Source: an uncultured Christensenellaceae bacterium
GTDB taxonomy: Bacteria; Bacillota; Clostridia; Christensenellales; UBA3700
DNA: 38,294 bases
NCBI GenBank assembly: GCA_944383905.1
Contig: CALWRI010000006.1
Span: 67,883 to 106,176, forward strand
Direction of reading: 5' to 3'
The notes under the pieces were generated by a model. It worked only from the letters and a program-made list of their open reading frames with translations. It was not told where the DNA came from and did no database searches. Shown here piece by piece: positions 14,925-23,947 of the stretch (its first letter is position 1; every line of letters begins with the position of its first letter). The translations under genes and the position numbers were made by a program.

Positions 14925-15784
14925 TTTGTCCTCCAAAGTCCGCTGCATCCGCAGGGTAAAATTATGTTCTCGTCGGTCGGGAGTCCCACTTCGTAGGACT
15001 CGAACGATCCGCCTCTGCCCTCAAGACACAGCTTGAGGATATTTTCGATCACCGTGGGTTGCAAACCTGTGGTATACGAATTAATAAGCACGAAAAGCGG
15101 CTTGTCCGAAAGCAGACCGACGCACTCTTTCACAAAGTCGAACAGATTGTCTTCGAGCTTCCAGACTTCTCCGTTCACTCCTCTGCCGTAAGATGGCGGA
15201 TCCATTATTATCGCGTCGTAGACGTTGCCGCGGCGCTTTTCTCTCGCGACGAACTTTGCGCAGTCGTCGACGATATATCGTATCCTGTCGGAAGGGATAG
15301 CGGAAAGTTTTGCGTTTTCCTTCGCGCGTTCCACCATAGCTTTCGCCGCGTCGACGTGGGTGACGAACGCGCCCGCCTTTGCGCACGCGACAGTTGCGCC
15401 GCCCGTATAGGCAAACAGATTGAGCACCTTTATTTCACGCTTTTCGCCTTCGATCAGGCTTTGCATGGCGTCCCAGTTCACAGCCTGTTCGGGGAAAAGA
15501 CCCGTATGCTTGAAGCCCATCAATTTGAGCGAAAACTTCAGTCCTTTTCTTCCTATCACGAAGTTGTCGGGAACGTCCCCTTTGTACTGCCACATACCTC
15601 CGCCGCTGCTGCTGCGCTTGTATACGGCGTTGATGCCGGAATAGGAAGAAAGTCTGCTCTTTTCGTGCCAGATGATCTGCGGATCGGGGCGAAGGAGCAC
15701 CAGCTTTCCCCACCGCTCAAGTTTCATGCCGTCGCCCGTAGCGATGATCCGATAATCGTTCCAGCCCTCTGCTACTCTGATCAC
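14921..15784 (-). CDS. Class I SAM methyltransferase, RlmI/RlmK-like
   Basis: 287 aa, GTG start two bases after the ileS stop (weak AAAGG upstream). The SAM-binding motif I is VLNLFAYTGGATVACAKAGA, the acidic motif is VTHVDAAKAMVERAKENA, and the catalytic-type motif IV is IIMDPPSYGRG. These fit the COG1092 group that includes the rRNA methyltransferases RlmI and RlmK-like enzymes. The N-terminus (RLSSYSGINAVYKRSS) carries a small beta domain, not a PUA domain. It lies between ileS and a pseudouridine synthase, a translation-linked setting that suggests rRNA as substrate. Exact position unknown. Confidence 0.85.
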   Translation of the reverse strand: MIRVAEGWNDYRIIATGDGMKLERWGKLVLLRPDPQIIWHEKSRLSSYSGINAVYKRSSSGGGMWQYKGDVPDNFVIGRKGLKFSLKLMGFKHTGLFPEQAVNWDAMQSLIEGEKREIKVLNLFAYTGGATVACAKAGAFVTHVDAAKAMVERAKENAKLSAIPSDRIRYIVDDCAKFVAREKRRGNVYDAIIMDPPSYGRGVNGEVWKLEDNLFDFVKECVGLLSDKPLFVLINSYTTGLQPTVIENILKLCLEGRGGSFESYEVGLPTDENIILPCGCSGLWRTK

Positions 15785-15785
15785 G

Positions 15786-18700
15786 TTAAGCCTTTTTTAC
15801 AGCGAGAGTGACCTTTTCGCCGTTGATGTCCCACTCTTTGGTATATCCGTCGAGCGTACCTTTGACGAGCTTGTCACAAAGCACGTCGCTCACTATGCTC
15901 TTGTCGTTTTCGAGCACTCTCGCGCTGTCGCCGTCCGCCTCGTAGCCGACGACGATATGGTCGACGACCTCAAAGCCCGCTTCCTTTCTCATTGTCTGCA
16001 GTTTGGAGACGAGCTCTCTCGCGATGCCTTCGTCTATCAAAGCGGGGGTAAGGGTCGTGTCGATGACGACGGTCATACCGTTTTCGCTTTCGACGCTGTA
16101 ACCGCTCTTGTTTACGGGATTGATCAGGAGATCTTCTTCGGACAGCTCGATCGTTGCGCCGTCCGCTTCAAACGAATATATCTTGCCCGCTCTGACGCGC
16201 TCGACGATCTCAACGGGATTTTCGCAGGTCGAAAGATACTGCCTTATCGCGCCGAGGTGTTTGCCGTACTTGGGACCGAGGGTCTTGAGCTGCGGTTTGA
16301 GCTCGTAGGTTATGAACTTGCTGCTGTCATTTTCGAGCAACACTTCTTTGACGTTGATCTCATCCGCTATATATGCGACGACGGACTTGTCCGACAAGGC
16401 TTTATCGGTCAGAACGTACAGCTTGGAAAGAGGCTGTCTGTTCTTTATGTTGACCTTGTTGCGGCAGGCTCTGCCCAGCGCGACTGCATGAAGGACGACA
16501 TCCATATCCGATTCGAGCTCCTTGTCCTCCGCACTCGTATCCGCGACGGGGAACGCGCAGAGATGCACGCTTTCGGGTGCGTCTTCGTAGAAGGTGCGCA
16601 CGAGGTTCTGATATATGTTCTCGCTCATGAACGGTACAAACGGAGCGAGGACTTTGCTCATCGTCACAAGGATATGATAAAGCGTTGTGTACGCCGCCGC
16701 CTTATCGTCGGTCATCTCGCTGCCCCAGAAGCGCTCGCGGCTTCTTCTGACGTACCAGTTGGACAGGTTGTCGGTAAATTCTTCGATCGCTCTTGCGGAT
16801 TCGGTTATCTTGTACTTGTCGAGGTATTCGTCCACGGTCGCGACGAGGGTGTTCAGGTTGGAGAGCGCCCATCTGTCGATCTGCGACAGCTTGCATTTTT
16901 TCAGGTCGTACTTGCGCGGATCGTACTTGTCTATCTCCGCGTAAAGGACGAAGAAAGAATAAGTATTCCACAACGTGCCCATGAATTTGCGTTGAGCTTC
17001 GGACACGTTCTCCGCGCTGAAACGCGACGGGAGCCACGGTGCGGAAGAGCTGTAAAAATACCATCTGACGGCGTCCGCGCCCTGTTTGTCGAGCACGCTC
17101 CACGGATCCACGACGTTGCCTTTGTGTTTGGACATCTTTATGCCGTTTTTGTCGTTGACGTGACCGAGCACTATGCAGTTTTTGAACGGCGCGCGGTCGA
17201 AAATAAGCGTTGAAACGGCAAGCAAAGTATAAAACCAGCCTCTCGTCTGATCCACGGCTTCGGAAATGAAATCTGCGGGGAACTGACTTTCGAATATGTC
17301 TTTGTTTTCAAACGGATAATGCCATTGAGCGAACGGCATGCTGCCGCTGTCGTACCAGCAGTCCATGACCTCGGGGGTACGCTTCATCGTTCCGCCGCAC
17401 TTCTTGCACTTGAAGGTGATCGGATCGAGGTAGGGCTTGTGAAGCTCTATGTCTCCCTCGATGCCGGCAAGTTCCTTGAGCTCCGCCTTGCTGCCGACGA
17501 CGTGCATTTCGCCGCAGTCCTGACAGATCCATATCGGGAGCGGAGTGCCCCAATATCTCTCTCTCGAAACGCCCCAGTCGATGACGTTTTCGAGGAAATT
17601 GCCCATACGTCCGGTGCCGATCGTGGGCGGCATCCAATTTACGGTAGCGTTGTTTTTGAGCAGTCTGTCCCTGACCTCGGTCATCTTGATGAACCAGCTG
17701 CTTCTCGCGTAATAAAGGAGCGGAGTGTCGCAACGCCAGCAATAGGGATAGCTGTGCTCGAACATAAGCTCTTTGAAAAGCAGACTCTTTTCTTTGAGTT
17801 TTTCAATGACGAGCTTATCGCCGTCCTTGACGAATATGCCCGCGAGATCGCCTGTCTCCTGCGTAAACTTGCCTCTGTCGTCAACCATCTGGACGAACGG
17901 AAGATTGTAATTTCTGCCCACGTTGGCGTCGTCTTCGCCGAATGCGGGAGCGATATGGACAACGCCGCTGCCGTCGGTCAGGGTGACGTAATCGTCGCAG
18001 GTGACGTAAAACGCCTTCTTGTCGCCCTTGTAGAAATCGAACAGAGGGATATACTCCTCCCCTTCGTAATCCTTGCCTTTTTTCGTATCGAGGACTTCGT
18101 ACTTTTCAAAAAGCGAAGGAGCAAGCGCCGCGGCAAGGACGTAGATCTCGCCGTCTTCCGCCTTGATCTTCACATAGTCCTCGACGGGATTCATACAGAG
18201 CGCGACGTTTGAAGGAAGGGTCCACGGAGTGGTCGTCCATGCGAGGAAATATCCGTCCGAATTCTTTATCTTGAATTTGACGAAAATAGACTTTTCTTTT
18301 ACGGTCTTGTATCCCTGCGCGACCTCGTGAGAAGAAAGCGCCGTGCCGCAACGCGGGCAATACGGGACAATCTTGTGTCCTTTGTAAAGCAGACCCGCTT
18401 CGGCGATCTTTTTGAGCGCCCACCACTCGGACTCGATATAATTGTCGTCGTAAGTGATGTAGGGGTGCTCCATATCCACCCAATAGCCGACGCGCTCGGA
18501 CATTCTCTCCCACTCGCCCTTGTATTTCCAGACGCTTTCCTTGCACTTCTGAATAAAGGGCTCTATGCCGTACTTTTCTATGTCCTGCTTTCCGTCCATA
18601 TTGAGGGACTTTTCGACCTCGAGCTCGACGGGAAGGCCGTGCGTATCCCAGCCGGCTTTGCGGATGACGTAATATCCCTTCATCGTCTTGTAACGCGGAA

Positions 18701-18902
18701 TGATGTCTTTCATTACACGCGTGAGAATGTGACCGATGTGCGGTTTGCCGTTCGCGGTCGGGGGTCCGTCATAGAACGAGAACGAAGGTTTGCCTTCGTT
18801 CAGTTTTACGCTTTTTTCAAAGATAGAATTCTCTTTCCAGAAATCGAGTACCTCTTTTTCTCTCGAGCAGAAATCAAGACTCGAATTTACTTGTTTATAC
18901 AT
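15786..18902 (-). CDS. ileS: Isoleucyl-tRNA synthetase, long (type 2-like) form
   Basis: Charges tRNA-Ile. 1038 aa. The HIGH signature is HIGH at 55-58 (GPPTANGKPHIGHIL); the KMSKS loop reads KMSKHKGN at about residue 590; the editing domain contains TTTPWTLPSNVALCMNP and VHIAPAFGEDDANVGR. The C-terminus has the RELVSKLQTMRKEAGFEVVD type of long-form (eukaryote-like) enzymes rather than a terminal zinc finger. That form is associated with mupirocin tolerance in other bacteria; whether it applies here is inference. CGGAGGATAAA precedes the ATG. It is second in an operon after the CBS protein. No T-box leader was seen upstream. Confidence 0.95.
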   Translation of the reverse strand: MYKQVNSSLDFCSREKEVLDFWKENSIFEKSVKLNEGKPSFSFYDGPPTANGKPHIGHILTRVMKDIIPRYKTMKGYYVIRKAGWDTHGLPVELEVEKSLNMDGKQDIEKYGIEPFIQKCKESVWKYKGEWERMSERVGYWVDMEHPYITYDDNYIESEWWALKKIAEAGLLYKGHKIVPYCPRCGTALSSHEVAQGYKTVKEKSIFVKFKIKNSDGYFLAWTTTPWTLPSNVALCMNPVEDYVKIKAEDGEIYVLAAALAPSLFEKYEVLDTKKGKDYEGEEYIPLFDFYKGDKKAFYVTCDDYVTLTDGSGVVHIAPAFGEDDANVGRNYNLPFVQMVDDRGKFTQETGDLAGIFVKDGDKLVIEKLKEKSLLFKELMFEHSYPYCWRCDTPLLYYARSSWFIKMTEVRDRLLKNNATVNWMPPTIGTGRMGNFLENVIDWGVSRERYWGTPLPIWICQDCGEMHVVGSKAELKELAGIEGDIELHKPYLDPITFKCKKCGGTMKRTPEVMDCWYDSGSMPFAQWHYPFENKDIFESQFPADFISEAVDQTRGWFYTLLAVSTLIFDRAPFKNCIVLGHVNDKNGIKMSKHKGNVVDPWSVLDKQGADAVRWYFYSSSAPWLPSRFSAENVSEAQRKFMGTLWNTYSFFVLYAEIDKYDPRKYDLKKCKLSQIDRWALSNLNTLVATVDEYLDKYKITESARAIEEFTDNLSNWYVRRSRERFWGSEMTDDKAAAYTTLYHILVTMSKVLAPFVPFMSENIYQNLVRTFYEDAPESVHLCAFPVADTSAEDKELESDMDVVLHAVALGRACRNKVNIKNRQPLSKLYVLTDKALSDKSVVAYIADEINVKEVLLENDSSKFITYELKPQLKTLGPKYGKHLGAIRQYLSTCENPVEIVERVRAGKIYSFEADGATIELSEEDLLINPVNKSGYSVESENGMTVVIDTTLTPALIDEGIARELVSKLQTMRKEAGFEVVDHIVVGYEADGDSARVLENDKSIVSDVLCDKLVKGTLDGYTKEWDINGEKVTLAVKKA

Positions 18903-18926
18903 TTTATCCTCCGTTTTCGGAAAATT

Positions 18927-20198
18927 TTATTCCTCGTCTTCTTTGTCTTCTTTGGGAGATACGACCACTTCGCACTCCGAGATCTTCATATGCTCCGTCT
19001 TGGTGACGGTTATTGTCAGATTTTCGAATTCGACCGAATCGCCGACTTCTGGGACCTTGCCCAGCTTGAGAACGACAAAGCCCGACAGACCCGTCGCGTC
19101 GTATTCCTCGGCATCGTCCTTGATCTCAAAGTAATCGAAAAAGTCGATGAGGTTGACGTCTCCCGCGACGACGTACTTGTTTTCGTCAACTTTTTTGAAC
19201 GACTCTATCACCCTGTCGTGCTCGTCCCAGATATCACCGACGAGCTCTTCGAGAATATCCTCGAGAGTGACTATGCCCAGCGTGCCGCCGAACTCGTCCA
19301 CAACGATGGCGATGTGGGTCTTTGCCTTCTGCAATTTGCGCAACAGCCCGGAGATCTTCTCAAACGGAGTCGCGTATATCAGATTGTCGGATACGACCGA
19401 GTTGATGGATTTTGCGCCGCTCAGATACGCGTTGTAAAAATCCTTCTCGTTGAGCACGCCGACAATGTTGTCTATCGTGTCTTTGTATACGGGCAGACGG
19501 CTGAATCCCGTCTCCTTGAATATACGGATGACCGTGTGCATATCCGTGCCCTGCTTTATCGCCTTGACGTCCACTCTCGGAGTGAGTATGTCGACGACGG
19601 TCAGGTCGTCGAACTCGATCGCGGAACGGATGAGCTCGCCTTCGTACTCGTCGATGTTGCCGCCCGTCTGCGCTTCGTCGACGATCGTGATAAGCTCGTC
19701 GTCGGTAAAGTTGTCGTCGCCCTTCTTCTTGAAGATCAGATTTATCAGTTTCTGCCACAGTTCGAAGAGGAATGTGAGCGGCAAAAGAATGTAGCAGACG
19801 AACTGCACGAGAGAAACGGTGGCGAGCGCGAAATATTCGGGGCTCTTCTTCGCTATCGTCTTGGGAGAGATCTCTCCGAAGATGAGTACGCCGACGGTCA
19901 TGACGACGGTCGAGACCGTATTCGCGACGTTGGCGTTTTCAATGAGTTTCGCAAACAGAATGGTCGCCAGCGTGGTCGCCGTGATGTTTACGATGTTGTT
20001 TCCTATCAGTATCGTGGATATAAAGCGGTCATAGTTGCTCTCCAGCTTCATGACGCGTGCCGCGCGTTTGTTGCCGTCCGCCGCCGCGTTTTTCATTTTT
20101 ATCTTGTTAAGAGAAGAAAAAGCCGTCTCGGTTGCCGAAAAGAACGCCGACAGAATGATGAGAATTACGATTGCTAAAATTAATAAAGGTACTTCCAT
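18927..20198 (-). CDS. CNNM/CBS/CorC_HlyC membrane protein
   Basis: 423 aa. An N-terminal CNNM (DUF21) domain with three or four membrane helices holds the motifs [16 protein letters not shown] and [15 protein letters not shown]. It is followed by a CBS pair (about 205-330, with [28 protein letters not shown] and [20 protein letters not shown]) and a C-terminal CorC_HlyC domain (about 340-410). The family handles Mg2+ or related divalent ions at the membrane, and is often misnamed hemolysin. First gene of the operon with ileS, from a consensus promoter. A short hairpin lies between the ribosome site and the ATG. Confidence 0.93.
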   Translation of the reverse strand: MEVPLLILAIVILIILSAFFSATETAFSSLNKIKMKNAAADGNKRAARVMKLESNYDRFISTILIGNNIVNITATTLATILFAKLIENANVANTVSTVVMTVGVLIFGEISPKTIAKKSPEYFALATVSLVQFVCYILLPLTFLFELWQKLINLIFKKKGDDNFTDDELITIVDEAQTGGNIDEYEGELIRSAIEFDDLTVVDILTPRVDVKAIKQGTDMHTVIRIFKETGFSRLPVYKDTIDNIVGVLNEKDFYNAYLSGAKSINSVVSDNLIYATPFEKISGLLRKLQKAKTHIAIVVDEFGGTLGIVTLEDILEELVGDIWDEHDRVIESFKKVDENKYVVAGDVNLIDFFDYFEIKDDAEEYDATGLSGFVVLKLGKVPEVGDSVEFENLTITVTKTEHMKISECEVVVSPKEDKEDEE

Positions 20199-20202
20199 AT
20201 TT

Positions 20203-20216
20203 ACCCTGAAAAGGGT
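20203..20216 (-). promoter_or_regulatory. Hairpin inside an unusually long SD-to-ATG spacer
   Basis: The minus strand reads AAGGAG, then ACCC-TTTTCA-GGGT, then AAAT-ATG. The linear spacer of 18 nt is too long for efficient initiation, but folding ACCC with GGGT would bring the Shine-Dalgarno to a normal distance. Confidence 0.45.
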
Positions 20217-20239
20217 CTCCTTGATAATTTTTTTATTAT

Positions 20240-20268
20240 ATTATACATAACTTTGCGCGCGTTGTAAA
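20240..20268 (-). promoter_or_regulatory. Strong promoter of the CNNM-ileS operon
   Basis: TTTACA (20263-20268) and TATAAT (20240-20245) with a 17-bp spacer. Transcription should begin near 20233, leaving a leader of about 35 nt that is too short for a T-box. Confidence 0.8.
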
Positions 20269-20349
20269 CAATTTTACATCAATTATCTTATCCTTTGGCG
20301 GGGTAATTTAACCGTCTCCTGCCCGCGCGACGTGCACGGACGGGCGAAA

Positions 20350-20375
20350 AAACAAGGGCGAGGTCTCCCTCACCC
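20350..20375 (-). terminator. Terminator overlapping the DUF3343 stop codon
   Basis: Minus-strand GGGTGAGG-GAGA-CCTCGCCC (8 bp, one G-U, GNRA loop) followed by TTGTTTTTT. The TGA of the DUF3343 gene lies inside the first arm, so the last codons double as terminator. Confidence 0.8.
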
Positions 20376-20603
20376 TATTCTGGAATATCCGTTTCCGAGC
20401 ACTTCGTATACCGTTGCGTCCGCGGGACAAAGCGCAAGCGCGACGCTCTTTGCAAAGCCGCTCGCGACTATGCTCAACCCGCAGCCCGCCGACAGCGCGC
20501 GGGGCGTGTTCACCACCCTGCCGCGTACGCCGCGCGACGCGAGAAGCGAATTGAACGCAAGCGCTTCGCTCCGGGAGCGGAAGACGACTATTATATCGCT
20601 CAT
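20370..20603 (-). CDS. DUF3343 family, putative sulfur/selenium carrier
   Basis: 77 aa: MSDIIVVFRSRSEALAFNSL, then GVRGRVVNTPRALSAGCGLS with a conserved Cys in SAGCGLSI, and ALCPADATVYEVLG. This is the DUF3343 pattern (Se/S-carrier-like), a small ferredoxin-like fold proposed to carry a persulfide or selenide on the Cys. It is divergent from a cysteine desulfurase-like gene, 79 bp apart, with a shared palindrome; the pairing supports a carrier/donor relationship. AGGAGGAGATC precedes the ATG. Function of the family is not proven. Confidence 0.8.
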   Translation of the reverse strand: MSDIIVVFRSRSEALAFNSLLASRGVRGRVVNTPRALSAGCGLSIVASGFAKSVALALCPADATVYEVLGNGYSRIG

Positions 20604-20642
20604 GATCTCCTCCTGTGTAATAAAATGTACTCCGCTCCTAAT

Positions 20643-20654
20643 ACAATATATTGT
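20643..20654. promoter_or_regulatory. 12-bp palindrome between divergent sulfur genes
   Basis: ACAATATATTGT is a perfect palindrome in the 79-bp gap between the DUF3343 gene and the cysteine desulfurase gene. It could be an operator for both. Confidence 0.45.
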
Positions 20655-20682
20655 CTTATCCGACTAAACGTGAGGTGTTTTT

Positions 20683-21825
20683 ATGATCTATCTCGACAAT
20701 GCCGCAACAAGCAAATTCAAACCCAAATGTATGTTCGACGCAATGTTCTGTCAGCTCGGCGACAGCGCCAATCCGGGCAGAGGCGGTCACAGCGACAGCA
20801 TAGACTGCGCGATAAAGATCGAGGATACGAGAAACACTCTCAAAGCGCTCGCGGGAGCGGATCAGGGCTTCGATCTCGTGTTTACGAGCGGGTGCACCGA
20901 GGCGCTCAATCTCGCGCTGTTCGGCTATCTCGGCGACAAAGATGGGGGCAACGTCGTCGCGACGGTATTCGAGCACAACTCCGTTCTCCGCCCACTCGAA
21001 AAACTCAAAAGCTGCGGCAGGATCGACGAAGTGCGTTACGCCGCTCCGTCCGACCCGTCGATGAGCGTATCGGCAGAAGACGTCCGAAAACTTACCGACT
21101 CGTCGACGCGGCTTATCGTCGTCAATCACGTTTCCAACGTCAACGGAGCCACGGCTGATATAGAGGCGATAGGAAAATTCGCAAAGTCGGCAAACATACC
21201 CTTTCTCGTCGACGGCGCGCAGTCTTTCGGGCACAAGAAGATCGACCTCAAAAAATGCAACGTATCGATGTTCGCCTGCGCGGGTCACAAAGGACTCCAC
21301 GGCAGTCAGGGCACGGGGTTTCTGATAGTTTCAAAAGACGTAAAACTGCACCCGATAAGGTTCGGAGGAACGGGAACGTACAGCTCCGACCTCGTACAGC
21401 CCGAAGATATGCCCGAAGGCTTCGAAAGCGGAACGATCAATACCGCGGGTATAATCGGACTCGGCGCGGCGGCAAAATGGACTTTTGAAAATTTCGAGCA
21501 ACTGTCCCGCCATTGCGCATATCTGTCATCGCAGATTCTTTACGGACTCGGCAGGATACCGGGAATAAAAATATACACTAAAACACTGTCCGACGTGATC
21601 GCGTTCAACGTCAAAGACGCGGATTCTTCAGACGTTGCCGACTATCTCAACGACAACGACGTTGCAGTGAGAAGCGGGCTTCACTGCGCGCCGCTCGCGC
21701 ACGCTTTTCTCGGCACGACAAATCAGGGCGCGGTGCGCGTATCGATAGATTACAACAACAACGCCTATCACGTTTCACGCCTACTCGAAGTGCTTGAAAA
21801 ATATTGCAAATTATCGCGCCCGTGA
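20683..21825 (+). CDS. Cysteine desulfurase-family aminotransferase class V (EF2568-like)
   Basis: PLP enzyme expected to take sulfur (or selenium) from cysteine (or selenocysteine) as an enzyme-bound persulfide. In 380 aa: MIYLDNAATSKFKP at the start, FTSGCTEALNLALF, VFEHNSVLRPL, VDGAQSFGHKKIDLKK, AGHKGLHGSQGTGFL with the PLP-binding Lys, and RSGLHCAPLAHAFLG with the catalytic Cys. These agree with the EF2568-type subgroup, which often sits next to DUF3343 and selenium genes. GTGAGGTG precedes the ATG. It ends 11 bp from the converging small gene, with no obvious terminator. Confidence 0.9.
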   Translation: MIYLDNAATSKFKPKCMFDAMFCQLGDSANPGRGGHSDSIDCAIKIEDTRNTLKALAGADQGFDLVFTSGCTEALNLALFGYLGDKDGGNVVATVFEHNSVLRPLEKLKSCGRIDEVRYAAPSDPSMSVSAEDVRKLTDSSTRLIVVNHVSNVNGATADIEAIGKFAKSANIPFLVDGAQSFGHKKIDLKKCNVSMFACAGHKGLHGSQGTGFLIVSKDVKLHPIRFGGTGTYSSDLVQPEDMPEGFESGTINTAGIIGLGAAAKWTFENFEQLSRHCAYLSSQILYGLGRIPGIKIYTKTLSDVIAFNVKDADSSDVADYLNDNDVAVRSGLHCAPLAHAFLGTTNQGAVRVSIDYNNNAYHVSRLLEVLEKYCKLSRP

Positions 21826-21836
21826 CGATTAACGGC

Positions 21837-22100
21837 TCATTTCCTTTTCAATGCGTCGATAAGAACGTCAAGCCTTTTCCTCTGTTCGGCGCCGAGAAAA
21901 TCTTTTACCGAAGCATAAAATCTTTCAAGTCCGGAGTCGTCCAGCTCTCCTCTCCTCCTCGCAGCGGCAGCCTGCGCGAACAGCTCGTCGAGCAACTCGT
22001 CGGGCGTCATGTTGCCGTATGCGTCGACGGCTTTTTTCACTTCGTCCTCTCTCTCCCGCGCATTGTCCGCACGGTAAAAACCCTGTCTCGTCTTTTTCAT
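21837..22100 (-). CDS. Small hydrophilic protein, unknown (87 aa)
   Basis: Starts MKKTRQGFYRADNAREREDE, followed by the helix-rich block NMTPDELLDELFAQAAAARR, ELDDSGLERFYASVKDFLGA and a basic end. No membrane part or catalytic motif. Similar small TPDELL-containing proteins are widespread in uncultured Clostridia, of unknown role. GAGGTGTGAA before the ATG at 22100 decides the start against one six codons upstream. It is divergent from another small protein, suggesting a functional pair. Confidence 0.65.
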   Translation of the reverse strand: MKKTRQGFYRADNAREREDEVKKAVDAYGNMTPDELLDELFAQAAAARRRGELDDSGLERFYASVKDFLGAEQRKRLDVLIDALKRK

Positions 22101-22184
22101 TTCACACCTCTTTTTCAAGGTATGAAAAACAAAACCTTTTGGTTACGGTGTAATTTTTCCGCAAGGACGAACATAATCTGAAAT

Positions 22185-22430
22185 ATGGACTTCAGAGATA
22201 TAATAAAAGCAATGACGGCAGGCGGAGCCGACCCGGACGCGGCTTTAATCCTCTCCACTCTCGCGGGAAACGGCAACGATATGAGCGCGCTTTTGCCCGT
22301 ACTTATGAACGCGATGCGCAAGGGCGACAAGACGCACGGACAGAGCGATCTGAAAACTCCTCCTCTCCCTTCGGACGAAGAGCTGATTGCCGCGCTTGAA
22401 AAACTGAACGGGAAAAATGACGAAAATTAA
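22185..22430 (+). CDS. Small acidic protein, unknown (81 aa)
   Basis: Starts MDFRDIIKAMTAGGADPDAA; the middle LSTLAGNGNDMSALLPVLMN looks amphipathic, and the C-terminus PPLPSDEELIAALEKLNGKN is a charged helix. No recognised family. No Shine-Dalgarno is visible. CATAAT at 22172-22177 ends seven bases before the ATG, so the mRNA could be leaderless, although the -35 is poor. It is divergent from the 87-aa gene and ends at a terminator. Confidence 0.6.
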   Translation: MDFRDIIKAMTAGGADPDAALILSTLAGNGNDMSALLPVLMNAMRKGDKTHGQSDLKTPPLPSDEELIAALEKLNGKNDEN

Positions 22431-22450
22431 AACGCGCCGTTCGGCGCGTT
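22431..22450. terminator. Bidirectional terminator
   Basis: AACGCGCC-GTTC-GGCGCGTT, a perfect 8-bp stem with flanking A and T bases on both sides. It separates the converging small gene and the ABC transporter operon. Confidence 0.75.
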
Positions 22451-22453
22451 GTT

Positions 22454-23152
22454 TCACGACGCTATTATCGCCGCTTTTATCAGAGCGGCTTTTTCCGCCG
22501 CATAGGAAAGATCTCTCTCTCCTCTCGGTCTGTCAAGGATTATCTCCTCTTTCACAACGCACGGAGTCCCTCCGAGAACGATCGCCCTGTCGGCGAGCGC
22601 GACTGCCTCTTCAACGCTGTGCGAGACTATCACCGCACACTTTCCCGACATTTCGAAAAGCTCCGTGAAATAGCGTTCGAGCATATCCGCGGTGGCAATA
22701 TCCAGCCCTTTGAACGGCTCGTCGGTGATGAGAAGATCGGACGGGTAACAAAACGCTCTCGCCAGCGACACCCTCGCCGCCTGACCTCCGCTCAACGTAT
22801 GCGGGTATCTCTTTTCGTACCCTTCGAGCCCGACGGCGGACAGCGCTTCTCTCGCAAGCCTCTCCGCCTCATTTTTATCCTTATACAGATGCGCCGTCGC
22901 GAACAACACGTTGTCGAGCGCGGTAAGCGAAGGTATCAGTCTGTCCTCCTGAAACATATAGGACACCCTCTCCGCTCCCCTCACGTCTCCCGTATGAGGC
23001 ACGAGCCCGGCAACCGCGTTGAGAAGCGTAGTCTTTCCGCATCCCGACTTGCCGAGAACGCACAGTATCTCGCGATCCCCGACGCGCAAGTCAAAGTTGT
23101 CGAAAACTATTTTTTCTCCGTATCTGACGCAAAGATTTTTTATTTCAAGCAT
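22454..23152 (-). CDS. ABC importer ATPase, SsuB/TauB-like
   Basis: 232 aa with a full motif set: Walker A GKSGCGKTT, Q-loop MFQED, signature LSGGQAARVSLARAF, Walker B LLITDEPFKGLD, and H-loop VIVSHSVEEA. It powers the importer formed with the adjacent permease and lipoprotein. The gene overlaps the permease end by eight bases, with GAGGTGG before the ATG. The C-terminus is short, without regulatory domain. The family covers nitrate, sulfonate, taurine and pyrimidine transporters. Confidence 0.9.
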   Translation of the reverse strand: MLEIKNLCVRYGEKIVFDNFDLRVGDREILCVLGKSGCGKTTLLNAVAGLVPHTGDVRGAERVSYMFQEDRLIPSLTALDNVLFATAHLYKDKNEAERLAREALSAVGLEGYEKRYPHTLSGGQAARVSLARAFCYPSDLLITDEPFKGLDIATADMLERYFTELFEMSGKCAVIVSHSVEEAVALADRAIVLGGTPCVVKEEIILDRPRGERDLSYAAEKAALIKAAIIAS

Positions 23153-23933
23153 TTTTCCACCTCATACAGAGCCGACCGACGGCGTAGACTATCGCCTCGA
23201 GCGCCGCGCCGAGCACGATCGCTATCAACGTCCAGGCGATGAGCGTCGGAGTGTCGAGATACAGATTGGCAAGCTGCATATCCATACCCATACTGTTTTT
23301 TGTCTGCGCGAGCACTTCGGCGGCAATGGTGAGTTTGACCGTCAGCGAAAGCGTGGAGCGCACCGACGAAAACACGGTCGGCAACATTGACGGAACGTAC
23401 AGCTTGACAAGCCTTGTCAGCCACGGCACTTTGTAAACCTTCGCCATGTCGGTCAGTTTTTTGTCCACTCCCGTCAGAGCCGTATAAAACGACGAATACA
23501 GCAGCGGAAATATTATGAGCACGGTGACGAGGACGGGCGCGAATTGGAGATTCTCGTTGAACCATATCAGCGACAGAAGTATCACGCTCATCGTCGGCGT
23601 CGAGCGCATCACGGCGATCACAGGCGAAAGAAGTTTCGCAACAGGTCTTAAAAACGCCGCGACGACAGCAAGCAGCAACGCTACGGCAAAGCTCAAAGCA
23701 AACCCTCTCGCCGCCCGCAGAAGAGTGGCGGCGACGTCGACGTAAGTCTCCTTTTTCGACAGCAGGACGCCCAGCTCGTCGAACGTGGAGCCGACCGAAG
23801 GTATGAGAAGGTCGTTGCCCGTACGCGCCGCCGTCATCGCCCACAGCGAGACTATGAGCGCGAGCGAGAAAAGCGGATAGAGCGCGGACGTCAGCGCCGC
23901 CTTCGCATTTGCAGAGAGTTTTGCCTTTTTCAT
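23145..23933 (-). CDS. ABC importer permease, SsuC-like
   Basis: 262 aa with about six membrane helices. The BPD-transport fold is seen from LLRAARGFALSFAVALLLAV through STPTMSVILLSLIWFNE. The cytoplasmic coupling loop is TDMAKVYKVPWLTRLVKLYV. Belongs to the binding-protein-dependent permeases of the SsuC/TauC/ThiX type. It lies between the lipoprotein and ATPase genes, and all three read together. The ribosome site is weak (CGGAA), which suggests coupling from upstream. Confidence 0.88.
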   Translation of the reverse strand: MKKAKLSANAKAALTSALYPLFSLALIVSLWAMTAARTGNDLLIPSVGSTFDELGVLLSKKETYVDVAATLLRAARGFALSFAVALLLAVVAAFLRPVAKLLSPVIAVMRSTPTMSVILLSLIWFNENLQFAPVLVTVLIIFPLLYSSFYTALTGVDKKLTDMAKVYKVPWLTRLVKLYVPSMLPTVFSSVRSTLSLTVKLTIAAEVLAQTKNSMGMDMQLANLYLDTPTLIAWTLIAIVLGAALEAIVYAVGRLCMRWKNA

Positions 23934-23947
23934 TGTTATTTCCGATT

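Noticed and set aside
20199..20300. T-box leader upstream of the CNNM-ileS operon
   Set aside because: The predicted leader is only about 35 nt and lacks the T-box sequence and antiterminator.
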